Shown piece after piece: positions 51,323 to 59,656 of a stretch of 64,000 bases of DNA; within the stretch, counting starts at the first letter, position 1, and the number at the start of each line of letters is the position of its first letter. Made by a program: the position numbers and the translations under genes. Source of the DNA: Acidimicrobiia bacterium. Lineage in GTDB: Bacteria > Actinomycetota > Acidimicrobiia > Acidimicrobiales > Aldehydirespiratoraceae. Below the pieces are notes generated by a model. That model was not told the origin of the DNA and did no database searches. It saw only the letters and a program-made list of their open reading frames with translations. The stretch covers positions 186,001-250,000 of the forward strand of contig JAJEHD010000018.1 in assembly GCA_022819505.1 (NCBI GenBank), given 5' to 3'.

Positions 51323-51835
51323 ATGGGGCCGGCGGCGGAGAAGAACCTTGTCCTCACCGGGTTCATGGGAACGGGCAAGACGACGGTGGGTCGGATCCTG
51401 GCCGAGCGCCTCGGTTACGACTTCGTGGACACCGACGCAGTGATCGAGTCGCAGGCGGGCCCGATCCAGGACATCTTCGAGCGCGACGGCGAGGAGGCCT
51501 TCCGTGAGATGGAGCGACGGTTGGCCCGCGAGCTGGCCGGTCGCACCGGCCTGGTGATCGCCACCGGCGGGCGGATGATGCTCGATCCCGAGTGCGCGGC
51601 CTGCCTGGAGTCCCCGGCCCACGTCGTGTGCCTCAACGCTGCGCCTGAGACCATCTTGGAGCGGATCGGCGACACCTCGTCAAGGCCCATGCTGGACGTC
51701 GGCGACGCCCCGACCCGGGTGAGGGATCTGCTGGCCGAGCGGGCCGAGGGCTACGGGCGGTTCATCACGGTTGACACCGACGGGCGCAGCCCCTCTGAGG
51801 TGGCCGACGCAGTGATGGCGCAACTCGGGCTATAA
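51323..51835 (+). CDS. aroK: Shikimate kinase-like protein
   Basis: A 170-residue P-loop kinase of the shikimate kinase family, which phosphorylates shikimate at O3. Walker A is GFMGTGKTT; FVDTDAVIE carries the substrate-binding Asp; AFREMERRL has the conserved Arg and Glu; SSRPML is the lid Arg region. The usual GGG substrate loop reads GGR (ATGGRMML). ATG 51323 is the start giving a normal length. It is 7 bases before aroQ, which supports a shikimate-pathway role despite the loop change. Confidence 0.86.
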   Translation: MGPAAEKNLVLTGFMGTGKTTVGRILAERLGYDFVDTDAVIESQAGPIQDIFERDGEEAFREMERRLARELAGRTGLVIATGGRMMLDPECAACLESPAHVVCLNAAPETILERIGDTSSRPMLDVGDAPTRVRDLLAERAEGYGRFITVDTDGRSPSEVADAVMAQLGL

Positions 51836-51842
51836 CTGCGCT

Positions 51843-52295
51843 ATGGCGATAACGATCCTGGTGGTCAACGGCCCCAATCTCAACCTGCTCGGCGTCCGCG
51901 AGACCGATATCTACGGTGAGGGCACGCTCGAGGAGTTGATGGCCGGTGTTGCCGCCCACGCCGAGTCGCGGGGCGCGAACGTGCGCCATGTGCAGTCCAA
52001 CGTCGAGGGGGATCTCGTCGAGGCCATCCAGGACGCCGCGGCCGGCGGGGACGGTGCTGCTGACGGCGTCGTGCTCAACGCGGGCGCCCTGACCCACTAC
52101 TCGATCGCGCTGCGCGATGCGATTGCCGCCGTCGACGTGCCGGTGGTGGAAACCCACCTGTCGAACGTGTACGCCCGGGAGGACTTCCGGCACACCTCGG
52201 CCGTCGCCGCCGTCTGCGTGGGCGTAATCACCGGCTTCGGCGCAACCAGCTACCGGCTCGCGGTGGACGCCCTGATCGACCTGCTGGGCGAGTAG
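51843..52295 (+). CDS. aroQ: Type II 3-dehydroquinate dehydratase
   Basis: A 150-residue type II dehydroquinase that converts 3-dehydroquinate to 3-dehydroshikimate. NGPNLNLLGVRETDIYG carries the catalytic Tyr and loop Arg, LNAGALTHYSIALRDA the substrate-binding Asn, and ETHLSNVYAREDFRH the catalytic His region. Length is normal (about 150). It follows aroK by 7 bases. Together they supply two steps of aromatic amino acid synthesis; the remaining aro genes are not here. Confidence 0.95.
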   Translation: MAITILVVNGPNLNLLGVRETDIYGEGTLEELMAGVAAHAESRGANVRHVQSNVEGDLVEAIQDAAAGGDGAADGVVLNAGALTHYSIALRDAIAAVDVPVVETHLSNVYAREDFRHTSAVAAVCVGVITGFGATSYRLAVDALIDLLGE

Positions 52296-52342
52296 CGCTG
52301 CGGCACGGCGTGTTCGAGCCCTCGACCCTCTGAGCGGCTGGC

Positions 52343-53368
52343 GTGGCTGCAGACGCCGTGATGCTCGAAGTGGCAGGGCGCGAGGTTCGCGTCTCCAATC
52401 CGGACAAGGTCTTCTTCGGTGCCCGGGGTGAGACCAAGCTCGATCTAGTCGAGTACTACCTGTCGGTGGCCGAGCCGCTGATGAGGGCCATGGGCGGCCG
52501 GCCGGTGCTGCTGGAGCGTTACCCCGACGGCGCCTCGGGCAAGTCGTTCTTCCAGAAGCGGGTGCCCAAGGGAGCTCCCGAGTGGCTGACCACCACGGTG
52601 GTGAGCACCCCCAACGGCACCCTGTCCAATGCCATGGTCGCCGCCGACCTGGCCCATGTCTTGTGGGCCGTCAACATGGGATGCCTCGGATTCCATGTGT
52701 GGCCATACCTCGCCGATGCCCCTGACTTCGCCGACGAGCTGCGCATCGATCTCGATCCCCAGCCCGGCGTCGTCTTCGACCAGGTGCGGGAGGCCGCCCG
52801 TGAAGTGAAGGCGGCATTCGATGAGTTGCAGATGCCGGTCCACGTCAAGACCTCAGGGCGCCGGGGTCTGCACGTCTATGCCCGGCTCGCGCCCCGCTGG
52901 GACTCCTACGCCGTGCGGGCCGCGGCGGTAGCCCTTGCCCGGGAGATGGCCCGGCGCCGTCCCGACCTGATCACCGACGCCTGGTGGAAGGAGGAGCGGG
53001 GCCGGCGGGTGTTCGTCGACTTCAACCAGAACGCTCCTCACAAGACCGTGTTCGGGGCCTGGTCGGCCCGGCCCCGCGTCGGTGGGCAGGTGTCGGCACC
53101 GATCGGCTGGGACGAGGTCGACGAGGTGGAGCCCGAAGACCTGACCATCGCCACCGTCGGCTCCCGGGTCTCACGGATCGGGGATCCCTGGGCGTCCATG
53201 GACCGAGAGCCGGCCTCGCTGGAGCCGCTGCTTGAGTGGCACGCTCGGGACATGGCCGCCGGCCTCATGGACGCTCCCTGGCCGCCGGTGTACCCGAAGA
53301 TGCCGAATGAGCCGCCCCGGGTGGCGCCCAGCCGGGCCGCCCGCACCAACCAGGAGGACCCGTCTTGA
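52343..53368 (+). CDS. LigD-type polymerase/primase domain protein
   Basis: A 341-residue stand-alone polymerase domain of the bacterial NHEJ ligase LigD (archaeo-eukaryotic primase fold). Visible motifs are SNPDKVFF near the start, SFFQKRVP, the metal-binding LRIDLDPQ (Asp-x-Asp), KTSGRRGLHVYARL and FVDFNQNAPHKT. It adds nucleotides at double-strand break ends in partnership with Ku and a ligase. Neither ligase, nuclease domain nor Ku is adjacent. GTG 52343 is used as start. It overlaps the next gene by one base. Confidence 0.92.
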   Translation: MAADAVMLEVAGREVRVSNPDKVFFGARGETKLDLVEYYLSVAEPLMRAMGGRPVLLERYPDGASGKSFFQKRVPKGAPEWLTTTVVSTPNGTLSNAMVAADLAHVLWAVNMGCLGFHVWPYLADAPDFADELRIDLDPQPGVVFDQVREAAREVKAAFDELQMPVHVKTSGRRGLHVYARLAPRWDSYAVRAAAVALAREMARRRPDLITDAWWKEERGRRVFVDFNQNAPHKTVFGAWSARPRVGGQVSAPIGWDEVDEVEPEDLTIATVGSRVSRIGDPWASMDREPASLEPLLEWHARDMAAGLMDAPWPPVYPKMPNEPPRVAPSRAARTNQEDPS

Positions 53369-54297
53369 TGAAGCCCCGCCTGTCAATGCACCTCGTCAAC
53401 TTCGCGGCCGACCCGCCCGGCGACTGGCAGCGCCTGTTCGACCTGGCCGTGGCCGCCGACCGGGCCGGAATCGGCCGGCTGGTGGTCTCGGACCACGTCG
53501 TCTACGGCGAGCGTCTCGACCGCTACGCCGACCCGACCCTGGGTGGGCTGGCCGGCGGCCGCCAGCCCACCGGTCCCGACGGGGCCTGGCTGGAGCCGCT
53601 GACGGTGCTGGCCATGGTCGGTGCCCTGACCGAGCGGGTGCGGCTGTGCCCGATGATCCTGCTCGCCGCGCTGCGCCGCCCGATCGTGCTGGCCAAGACG
53701 GCGGCCACCATCGACGTGCTCACCGGTGGACGGCTGGATCTGGGTGTGGGCGTGGGCTGGCAGCAGGAGGAGTACGAGGCCGCGGGGCTGGACTTCGCTG
53801 CCCGGGGGCGCCTGCTGGACGACACTCTGGAGGTTTGCCACGCCTTGTGGACCCAGGAGCGGGCCACGGTCAGCACCGCCGATCTGAGCTTCGAGGGCAT
53901 ACACCAGATGCCCAAGCCGACCGCCGGAACGGTGCCGGTGTGGGTCAGCGGCACCGTCAACCGGCGCTCGATGGCCCGCCTGGCCCGCTTCGGGTCGGGC
54001 TGGATCCCGTGGGGTCCCGACGCAGCCGATATCGCCTCGGGCATAGCCAAGATGCGCGAGGCGATGGTCGCCACCGGCCGGGACCCGTCCGGAATCGAGG
54101 TCGCGGCGAACGTGCGGCTGGAACGCGACGATCGCGGCGAACCGCAGATCGCGCCCACTATGGCCGCGGTGCCAGCGCTGGTCGCAGCCGGGGCGACCGA
54201 TCTTCGCCTCCACCTGCCGACGCCCCTGAGCGTGGATCGGGCTGAGGAGTATCTGGCCCCCTGGGTCGAGGCCTTCGAGGCCGCGGCCGGCGGGTGA
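53368..54297 (+). CDS. F420-dependent LLM-class oxidoreductase
   Basis: A 309-residue luciferase-like TIM-barrel enzyme of the F420/FMN group. Segments typical of the family are RLVVSDHVVYGE, LAMVGALTERVRLCPMILL, VLTGGRLDLGVGVGW and MPKPTAGTVPVWVSG. ATG 53368 overlaps the LigD-polymerase stop (TGATG) and has a GGAGGA site upstream. It overlaps the next gene by 4 bases. Substrate unknown. A more distant relative is at 35472. Confidence 0.88.
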   Translation: MKPRLSMHLVNFAADPPGDWQRLFDLAVAADRAGIGRLVVSDHVVYGERLDRYADPTLGGLAGGRQPTGPDGAWLEPLTVLAMVGALTERVRLCPMILLAALRRPIVLAKTAATIDVLTGGRLDLGVGVGWQQEEYEAAGLDFAARGRLLDDTLEVCHALWTQERATVSTADLSFEGIHQMPKPTAGTVPVWVSGTVNRRSMARLARFGSGWIPWGPDAADIASGIAKMREAMVATGRDPSGIEVAANVRLERDDRGEPQIAPTMAAVPALVAAGATDLRLHLPTPLSVDRAEEYLAPWVEAFEAAAGG

Positions 54298-55847
54298 GCG
54301 GCATGCGCAGCGGACCCCGCAACCCGTTCCTGGCCGACAGCGGCAACGCCATGGCCCACGGCCGCTGCGACCAGCAGGACAACACGCCGGGCCGGGGCCC
54401 GGAAGGCCCGACCGGGGTCCTGGGCGACAGCGACATCCAGTACGCGCATCTGGGACCGGGGCACTTCGGCGGCGTCATCTCGGGGCGCTACGCCGACGGG
54501 CGCAGAGTGATCTGGTCCAACGGCCGCCAGATGATCGTCAAGCTCGATTACGACACCCTGGAAGTACTCGCCACCCTGCCCACCGGCACCGAGCCCATCA
54601 CCGGGCGGGCTGAGTTGGACACCCTCGAGGCCGGCCTCGACGACCTCGACGGCGACGAGGCCGTCGCCCACGCCATCGACATCGCGCTCCGCTTCATGAC
54701 CGGGCTCGACGGTGTGTACTCGCTGCTCGACTGCGACCACACCCTGTTCCTGGGCCGCAAGGACCACGCTGCGGCCTATGTCGAGACCGACCCGGCCGAT
54801 CCGTCCAGTCCCATCGTCGAGCGGGATCGCTGGTACCGGCCCGACGGCATCGACGGGTACTTCGTGGGGATCAACATCACCTTCGACGGCCGGCTGGTGA
54901 TGACCACCGACCACGGCTGGGTGGTGTGCGTGACCCGGGACTTCAGCCACTACGACGCCATCCAGCTGCCCGGGGCGGCCGCCGACGCCGCCGACCACTG
55001 CGCCCGGCGGGCCGCGGAGTACGGCCATACCGGCTACGGCTGGGTGCGGACCAGCTCCTGCGTCGGCGACGACGGTGGCATCTACGTCAGCTCCGTCGAC
55101 ACCATCCACAAGGTGGTCTGGACCGGCGAGCGGCTGTCGCTCGACCCTGCAGACGGGGCCTGGTCGGCCCGGTATCGCAACGGCGGCGGCGACGGCTCGG
55201 GCACCACCCCGTCGCTGATGGGCTTCGGGCCCGATGAGGACCGCTTCGTCGTTATCGGCGACGGCGACGACGTGGTCAATATCACGCTGCTATGGCGCGA
55301 CGAGATCCCCGACGACTGGGAGCAGCTCCCCGGCGCCCCGTCGCGGCGGATCGCGGGTATCGGCCCGGCCCACATGGGCGATCCGGCCCGCGCCCAGATC
55401 AAGACCGAGCAGTCGATCACCGTCTCGGGCTACGGCGCCATGACCGTCAACAACGAGCCCGCCTCGCTGCCCGACGGCTGGCCCGCCACCAGGGCCCGCC
55501 TGTTCAGCTTCTTCCTGGGCCACAAGCCCGCCTACACGCCCTACGGCCTGCACAAGTACCAGTGGGACCCGGCCGAGCGCCGGCTCGTCGAGGCCTGGGT
55601 CAACACCGAGGTGTCCTCGCCGAACTCGGTGCCCTTCGTCGCCCAGGGGTCGGACCTCGTGTACACCTGCGGCACTCGCGACGGGCGCTGGACCATCGAG
55701 GCCCTCGACTGGACCACCGGCGAGAGCCGCTTCCACTACGTCGTGGGCGGGTCCCGCTACAACACCCTCGGAGGCGGCGTCACCGTCGACGACGACGGCC
55801 GCCTGCTGTACGGCACCATCTTCGGCAAGGCCCGCATCCTGCGCTGA
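54294..55847 (+). CDS. Hypothetical protein, propeller-like
   Basis: A 517-residue protein starting at GTG 54294, coupled to the F420 gene by a GTGA overlap. I do not recognise a named family. It has no signal peptide. Repeated short blades (VIWSNGRQMIVKLD, GRLVMTTDHGWVVCVTRD, DDGGIYVSSVDTIHKVVW, DDGRLLYGTIFG) suggest a beta-propeller with six or seven blades, as in lactonases or PQQ-type enzymes. Close coupling to an F420 oxidoreductase suggests action on a related metabolite. The function is not known. Confidence 0.72.
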   Translation: MSGMRSGPRNPFLADSGNAMAHGRCDQQDNTPGRGPEGPTGVLGDSDIQYAHLGPGHFGGVISGRYADGRRVIWSNGRQMIVKLDYDTLEVLATLPTGTEPITGRAELDTLEAGLDDLDGDEAVAHAIDIALRFMTGLDGVYSLLDCDHTLFLGRKDHAAAYVETDPADPSSPIVERDRWYRPDGIDGYFVGINITFDGRLVMTTDHGWVVCVTRDFSHYDAIQLPGAAADAADHCARRAAEYGHTGYGWVRTSSCVGDDGGIYVSSVDTIHKVVWTGERLSLDPADGAWSARYRNGGGDGSGTTPSLMGFGPDEDRFVVIGDGDDVVNITLLWRDEIPDDWEQLPGAPSRRIAGIGPAHMGDPARAQIKTEQSITVSGYGAMTVNNEPASLPDGWPATRARLFSFFLGHKPAYTPYGLHKYQWDPAERRLVEAWVNTEVSSPNSVPFVAQGSDLVYTCGTRDGRWTIEALDWTTGESRFHYVVGGSRYNTLGGGVTVDDDGRLLYGTIFGKARILR

Positions 55848-55866
55848 GGTCTGTGGCTCGCCGGGA

Positions 55867-57174
55867 TCAGCCGGGGCGCATGTTGCGGAAGATGGCCTCG
55901 TAGGCGTGGTGCTCGGCCATCCGGCGGGCGATCACGGTGTTCGTCTCCGAAACCCATCGTCGTGTGCCCAGGTCGAGCCTGTCGTTGAGGGACTGCTCGA
56001 GCCGGTCGGTGAGGAGAGCCCTCAGCCGCGGGTCCAGATCGTCTTCGAGGAGGTCCTCGTAGCGAGGCCCTAGCACGTCGTCGAGCACGTAGCCGACGGA
56101 CTCGTCGATGTCGACGTCGCTGCCGAAAGCGCCGGCTGCCTGCTTCGTGCCCTCGTAGGCGGCGTAGTTGGCCGCCGTGCCCTTCATGGCCAGCTGTCCA
56201 GCCTCCTGGGTGGCTGCTCGCGTTCCGCGGCTGCGGAATGTGCTGGCCACCCTGTCGACCACCTTCTTGGCGCCCCGCAGACCCGACGATGACAGGCCCG
56301 GCAGCGGGACGAGGCCCAGAGCGAACAGCGAGGCAGTCTGGTAGTCGGAGTGGACCGCGTAGTAGAGCGCCCGTGCGCCGTCCACGATGTCGCCGATGAC
56401 GGGCAGGAACGACACGACATTGAGCGCGCCTCCAAGGCCGATGCCGTCGCCGCGGTGGTAGGCGCGGTCGTCGAGCACCTGCCGGACGGCGCTGGCCTCC
56501 TCCGGGGACAGGTCGTAGTCGCTGAGGAAGGCCTCGAAGTCGCGCCGGCTCATGATGCCGTCCGGCGCCTCCCCACCGACTGCGTCGATGGTCGCCAGGT
56601 GGGGCAGCAGCGCCGACCAGGCTGCGGTCTTGTCCAGGAAGTCGTCGATGTCGTCGCGGCTCATGAGACCGTCGCGGTCATCGGGGTCGAAGGCGAACTC
56701 GCCCTCGTGGGCCCGGTCGAGGTAGTCGTCGTTGTGCTTGGCCGTCTCGACCTGGTCGAAGAAATGGTCGTGGTCGAGCAGCCAGGCCGCGGCCTCGGCG
56801 GTGGCCGAGCCGGCGGAATGAACCGCCCACCGCAGATCGCGCCGCGACAGCAGCCCGTCGGCCCGGTCCGGGTCGCCGCGGGACTCGATCATCGTGAAGC
56901 TGTCCCGGATGAGCTCCAGCGCGGCGAGTCCCTCGTTCATCTCGGATCCGCCGGCCAGCACGATACGGGTCCGCTCCTGGAGGTCCGAGGCGCTGTCCCG
57001 CAGTTCGCCGGCCACCCGGCGGACTCCGGTCGGAACGTCGGGCAACGGGCCGCCCAGCAGCGACGACGCCTCCGCCAGCGGCCCCACCAGCGCCTGAGCG
57101 TCCCAATCGAGGTCCCGGGCGGCCGCATCCATCCGCTGCCGGAGTTCGACCGCCCTAACCGTGTCCAGAGCCAT
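55867..57174 (-). CDS. Candidate polymorphic-toxin-like protein with EF-hand-like repeats
   Basis: A protein of about 435 residues (ATG 57174; in-frame ATGs at 57186 and 57204 are also possible, the last with an AAAGG site). Residues 1-75 are amphipathic helices resembling WXG/LXG-type N-termini. Three EF-hand-like acidic loops follow (DPDRADGLLSRRDL at 101, DPDDRDGLMSRDDI at 163, EAPDGIMSRRDF at about 202). Residues 245-293 are a hydrophobic, Gly/Pro-rich stretch (SFLPVIGDIVDGARALYY, LGLVPLPG) like pre-toxin linkers of polymorphic toxins. The last 140 residues are an unrecognised charged helical domain. No immunity gene is evident. Toxin identity is inference. Confidence 0.6.
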   Translation of the reverse strand: MALDTVRAVELRQRMDAAARDLDWDAQALVGPLAEASSLLGGPLPDVPTGVRRVAGELRDSASDLQERTRIVLAGGSEMNEGLAALELIRDSFTMIESRGDPDRADGLLSRRDLRWAVHSAGSATAEAAAWLLDHDHFFDQVETAKHNDDYLDRAHEGEFAFDPDDRDGLMSRDDIDDFLDKTAAWSALLPHLATIDAVGGEAPDGIMSRRDFEAFLSDYDLSPEEASAVRQVLDDRAYHRGDGIGLGGALNVVSFLPVIGDIVDGARALYYAVHSDYQTASLFALGLVPLPGLSSSGLRGAKKVVDRVASTFRSRGTRAATQEAGQLAMKGTAANYAAYEGTKQAAGAFGSDVDIDESVGYVLDDVLGPRYEDLLEDDLDPRLRALLTDRLEQSLNDRLDLGTRRWVSETNTVIARRMAEHHAYEAIFRNMRPG

Positions 57175-57269
57175 GAGATCTGACATGATGGATAATGAAA
57201 ACATATGTGAATTGCCTTTGCAACCCATGGGGATGAACAATCCGGCGCGACGTGAGGCAGGCTGGCGGT
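57175..57269. promoter_or_regulatory. AT-rich divergent intergenic region
   Basis: 95 bases between the toxin-like gene and dsbB, with an AT-rich core (about 57190-57222) that contrasts with the GC-rich surroundings. It should hold the promoter of the toxin-like gene. TTGCAA and CATTAT on the minus strand are possible promoter elements, but their spacing of 20 bases is long. Confidence 0.3.
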
Positions 57270-57788
57270 GTGAGCACCCCGCAGGTGTCCGACTTCTTCG
57301 CTGTCCTCGCGCTCGGATCGCTGGTGATCGGCTGCCTGAGCCTCGCCGGCGCCTGGTCGCAAGGGGCTCCGGCCCGGGCGCTCCAGCTTCGGCCGGTGCT
57401 GCTGCCCCTGGGGCTGGCCATCGCCGCGGTGGCGATGGCCGGGAGCCTCTACTACTCCGAGGTGGCCGGATACCCGCCCTGCGAGATGTGCTGGTACCAG
57501 CGGATCTGCATGTACGCCCTGGTTCCGGTGCTGGCGGTGGCGGTGTCCCGCCGCGACCGCCGCGGCGGCTGGTACGCGCTGCCGCTGGCTGTGGCCGGCC
57601 TGGGCCTTGCGGTGTACCACTACCAACTCCAGTTGCTGCCGGACCAGGGCTCGACCTGCGATGCATCGGCCCCCTGCACATACCAATGGGTGGACAGCCT
57701 CGGGTTCGTCTCGATCCCGTTCATGGCCGGCTGCGGCTTCATCGGAGTCGCGGGACTGGCTGTGCTTTCGCTACGGTCGGGGCGATGA
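57270..57788 (+). CDS. Disulfide bond formation protein, DsbB family
   Basis: A 172-residue membrane protein with four helices. The redox pair PPCEMCWYQRI is the DsbB-type CxxC before a conserved WYQR. A second pair, CDASAPC, lies in the next external loop. DsbB reoxidises a DsbA-like thiol oxidase using quinone. GTG 57270 is used as start. It overlaps the next gene (ATGA-type junction at 57785-57788), a thioredoxin-fold protein that is a plausible partner. Confidence 0.88.
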   Translation: MSTPQVSDFFAVLALGSLVIGCLSLAGAWSQGAPARALQLRPVLLPLGLAIAAVAMAGSLYYSEVAGYPPCEMCWYQRICMYALVPVLAVAVSRRDRRGGWYALPLAVAGLGLAVYHYQLQLLPDQGSTCDASAPCTYQWVDSLGFVSIPFMAGCGFIGVAGLAVLSLRSGR

Positions 57789-58474
57789 GCAACCGGCCCA
57801 AGGTCCAGAAATCCCGCCGCGGCTCGCGACCCGTGGGCGGCCAGACCGACGGCGGCAACCCCCTGATGAAGTGGCTGATCCTCGGCGTGGTGGCGCTGGT
57901 CGTGGTGGCGGTGGGAGTGGCCTTCCTGGCGGGCAGGGACGCCGAGCAGAGGGCACAGGACTCCGGTGTGCTCCAGGTCTCCGATGTCAGCATCGAGGGC
58001 GCGGCCCTGCCGCCCTTCGATGGCCAGGAGCCCGATCCCGCCATGGAGCGGGTGGCTCCAGCCTTCGCGGCCACCACCTTCGACGGTGTCGAGGTCAGCG
58101 TGCTGCCCGGAGACGGCACGGCCAAGGTGATCGGCTTCTACGCGCACTGGTGCCCGCACTGCCAGCGGGAGCTTCCCCGCCTGACCGGCTGGCTGGCCGC
58201 CAACGAGCTGCCGGTCGGCGTGGAGGTGATCGCGGTCAGCACGGCCGTCGACCCCGGCCGGGGCAACTACCCGCCATCGGCCTGGTTCGAGGAGGAGCAA
58301 TGGCCCGCGGTGGCGGTGCGCGACTCCGAGAGCAACGAGATCGGCGACGCCTACGGGCTGCGAGGGTTCCCCTACACGGTGGGCGTCGACGCTGACGGCC
58401 GGGTCGTTGCCAGGGTGAGCGGGGAGCTCAGCGACGCCGCCTGGGAGTTCCTGCTCCAGCTCGTCGCGCCGTGA
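57785..58474 (+). CDS. Membrane-anchored TlpA/DsbE-like thioredoxin
   Basis: A 229-residue protein with a short basic N-terminus and one membrane anchor (WLILGVVALVVVAVGVAFLAG, about residues 30-50). The thioredoxin fold outside the membrane has the active site YAHWCPHCQRELP and a cis-Pro region RGFPYT. It probably handles disulfides in exported proteins together with the DsbB encoded just upstream. It overlaps dsbB by 4 bases, and its stop overlaps the aminotransferase GTG. Confidence 0.88.
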   Translation: MSNRPKVQKSRRGSRPVGGQTDGGNPLMKWLILGVVALVVVAVGVAFLAGRDAEQRAQDSGVLQVSDVSIEGAALPPFDGQEPDPAMERVAPAFAATTFDGVEVSVLPGDGTAKVIGFYAHWCPHCQRELPRLTGWLAANELPVGVEVIAVSTAVDPGRGNYPPSAWFEEEQWPAVAVRDSESNEIGDAYGLRGFPYTVGVDADGRVVARVSGELSDAAWEFLLQLVAP

Positions 58475-59649
58475 CCGGCGAGCACTCGCCCTTCCTGTGC
58501 AATCGCCTGCAGGAGTTCGGCGGGGCGTCGGTGTTCGCGGAGATGTCGGCGCTGGCGGTGCGGACCGGCGCAATCAACCTGGGCCAGGGCTTCCCCGACA
58601 CCAACGGGCCGCCGGCGGTGGCCGAGGCCGCCATTGAGGCCATCCGGGGCGACTTCAACCAGTACCCGCCCGGCATCGGCTACCCCGTTCTGCGCCGGGC
58701 GGTGGCCGATCACCAGAAGCGGTTCTGGGGCCTCGAGTTCGACCCCGACACCGAGGTGCTGATCACCGCGGGCGCCACCGAGGCCATCACCGCCGCGATC
58801 CTGGCCCTGTGCGGGCCGGGAGACGAGGTGGTGACCTTCGAGCCCTACTTCGACATCTACCCGGCCGACATCTCCATGGCCGGCGCCGAGCGGCGGCTGG
58901 TGCAGCTGCGACCGCCCGCCTACACCTTCGATCCCGACGAGCTGGCCGCCGCCTTCGGGCCCCGCACCAGGGTCCTGGTGCTCAACTCACCCCACAACCC
59001 CACCGGCAAGGTGTTCAGCGTCGCCGAACTCGACACCATCGCCCGGCTGTGCGTCGAGCACGACGTGATCGCCATCACCGACGAGGTTTACGAGCATCTC
59101 GTCTTCGATCAGAACGTCCACGTGCCGCTGGCGGGCCGGCCACAAATGGCCGACCGCACGGTGACCATCTCCTCGGGAGGCAAGACCCTGTCGTTCACCG
59201 GCTGGAAGATCGGCTGGGTGTGCGCCCGCGGTGAGCTGGTCCGGGCCGTGCAGGCGGCCAAGCAGCTGCTCACCTACGTCAGCGGAGGGCCGTTCCAGCC
59301 GGCGGTGGCCGTCGGGCTGGGCCTCGACGACGGGTTCTACACCGGGCTGGCCGCCGACCTTCAGGCCCGGCGGGACCTGCTGTGCGCCGGCCTGTCCGCG
59401 GCCGGCTTCGAGCCCGCGGTGCCCCAGGGCACCTACTACATCACCGCCGACATCCGCCCTCTCGGCGCGTCCGACGGCCTGGAGTTCTGCCGGGCCCTGC
59501 CCGAGATGTGCGGGGTGGTAGCCGTCCCGGTGCAGGTGCTGTGCGACGACAAGGAGTTGGGAGCGCCGTTCGTGCGCTTCGCGGCCTGCAAGCGCCCCGA
59601 GGTGCTCACCGAAGCGGTCGAACGCCTCGCCACCCTGGCCAACCGCTGA
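58471..59649 (+). CDS. Class I/II PLP-dependent aminotransferase
   Basis: A 392-residue fold-type I aminotransferase. NLGQGFPDTNGP near the N-terminus, NSPHNPTGKVF, ITDEVYEHLVFD and the PLP lysine in SSGGKTLSFTGWKIGW identify the methionine/kynurenine/N-succinyl-diaminopimelate aminotransferase group. The exact substrate cannot be separated by eye; DapC-like or methionine aminotransferase activity are the main options. GTG 58471 overlaps the preceding gene by 4 bases. Confidence 0.9.
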   Translation: MTGEHSPFLCNRLQEFGGASVFAEMSALAVRTGAINLGQGFPDTNGPPAVAEAAIEAIRGDFNQYPPGIGYPVLRRAVADHQKRFWGLEFDPDTEVLITAGATEAITAAILALCGPGDEVVTFEPYFDIYPADISMAGAERRLVQLRPPAYTFDPDELAAAFGPRTRVLVLNSPHNPTGKVFSVAELDTIARLCVEHDVIAITDEVYEHLVFDQNVHVPLAGRPQMADRTVTISSGGKTLSFTGWKIGWVCARGELVRAVQAAKQLLTYVSGGPFQPAVAVGLGLDDGFYTGLAADLQARRDLLCAGLSAAGFEPAVPQGTYYITADIRPLGASDGLEFCRALPEMCGVVAVPVQVLCDDKELGAPFVRFAACKRPEVLTEAVERLATLANR

Positions 59650-59656
59650 CCCGCGT

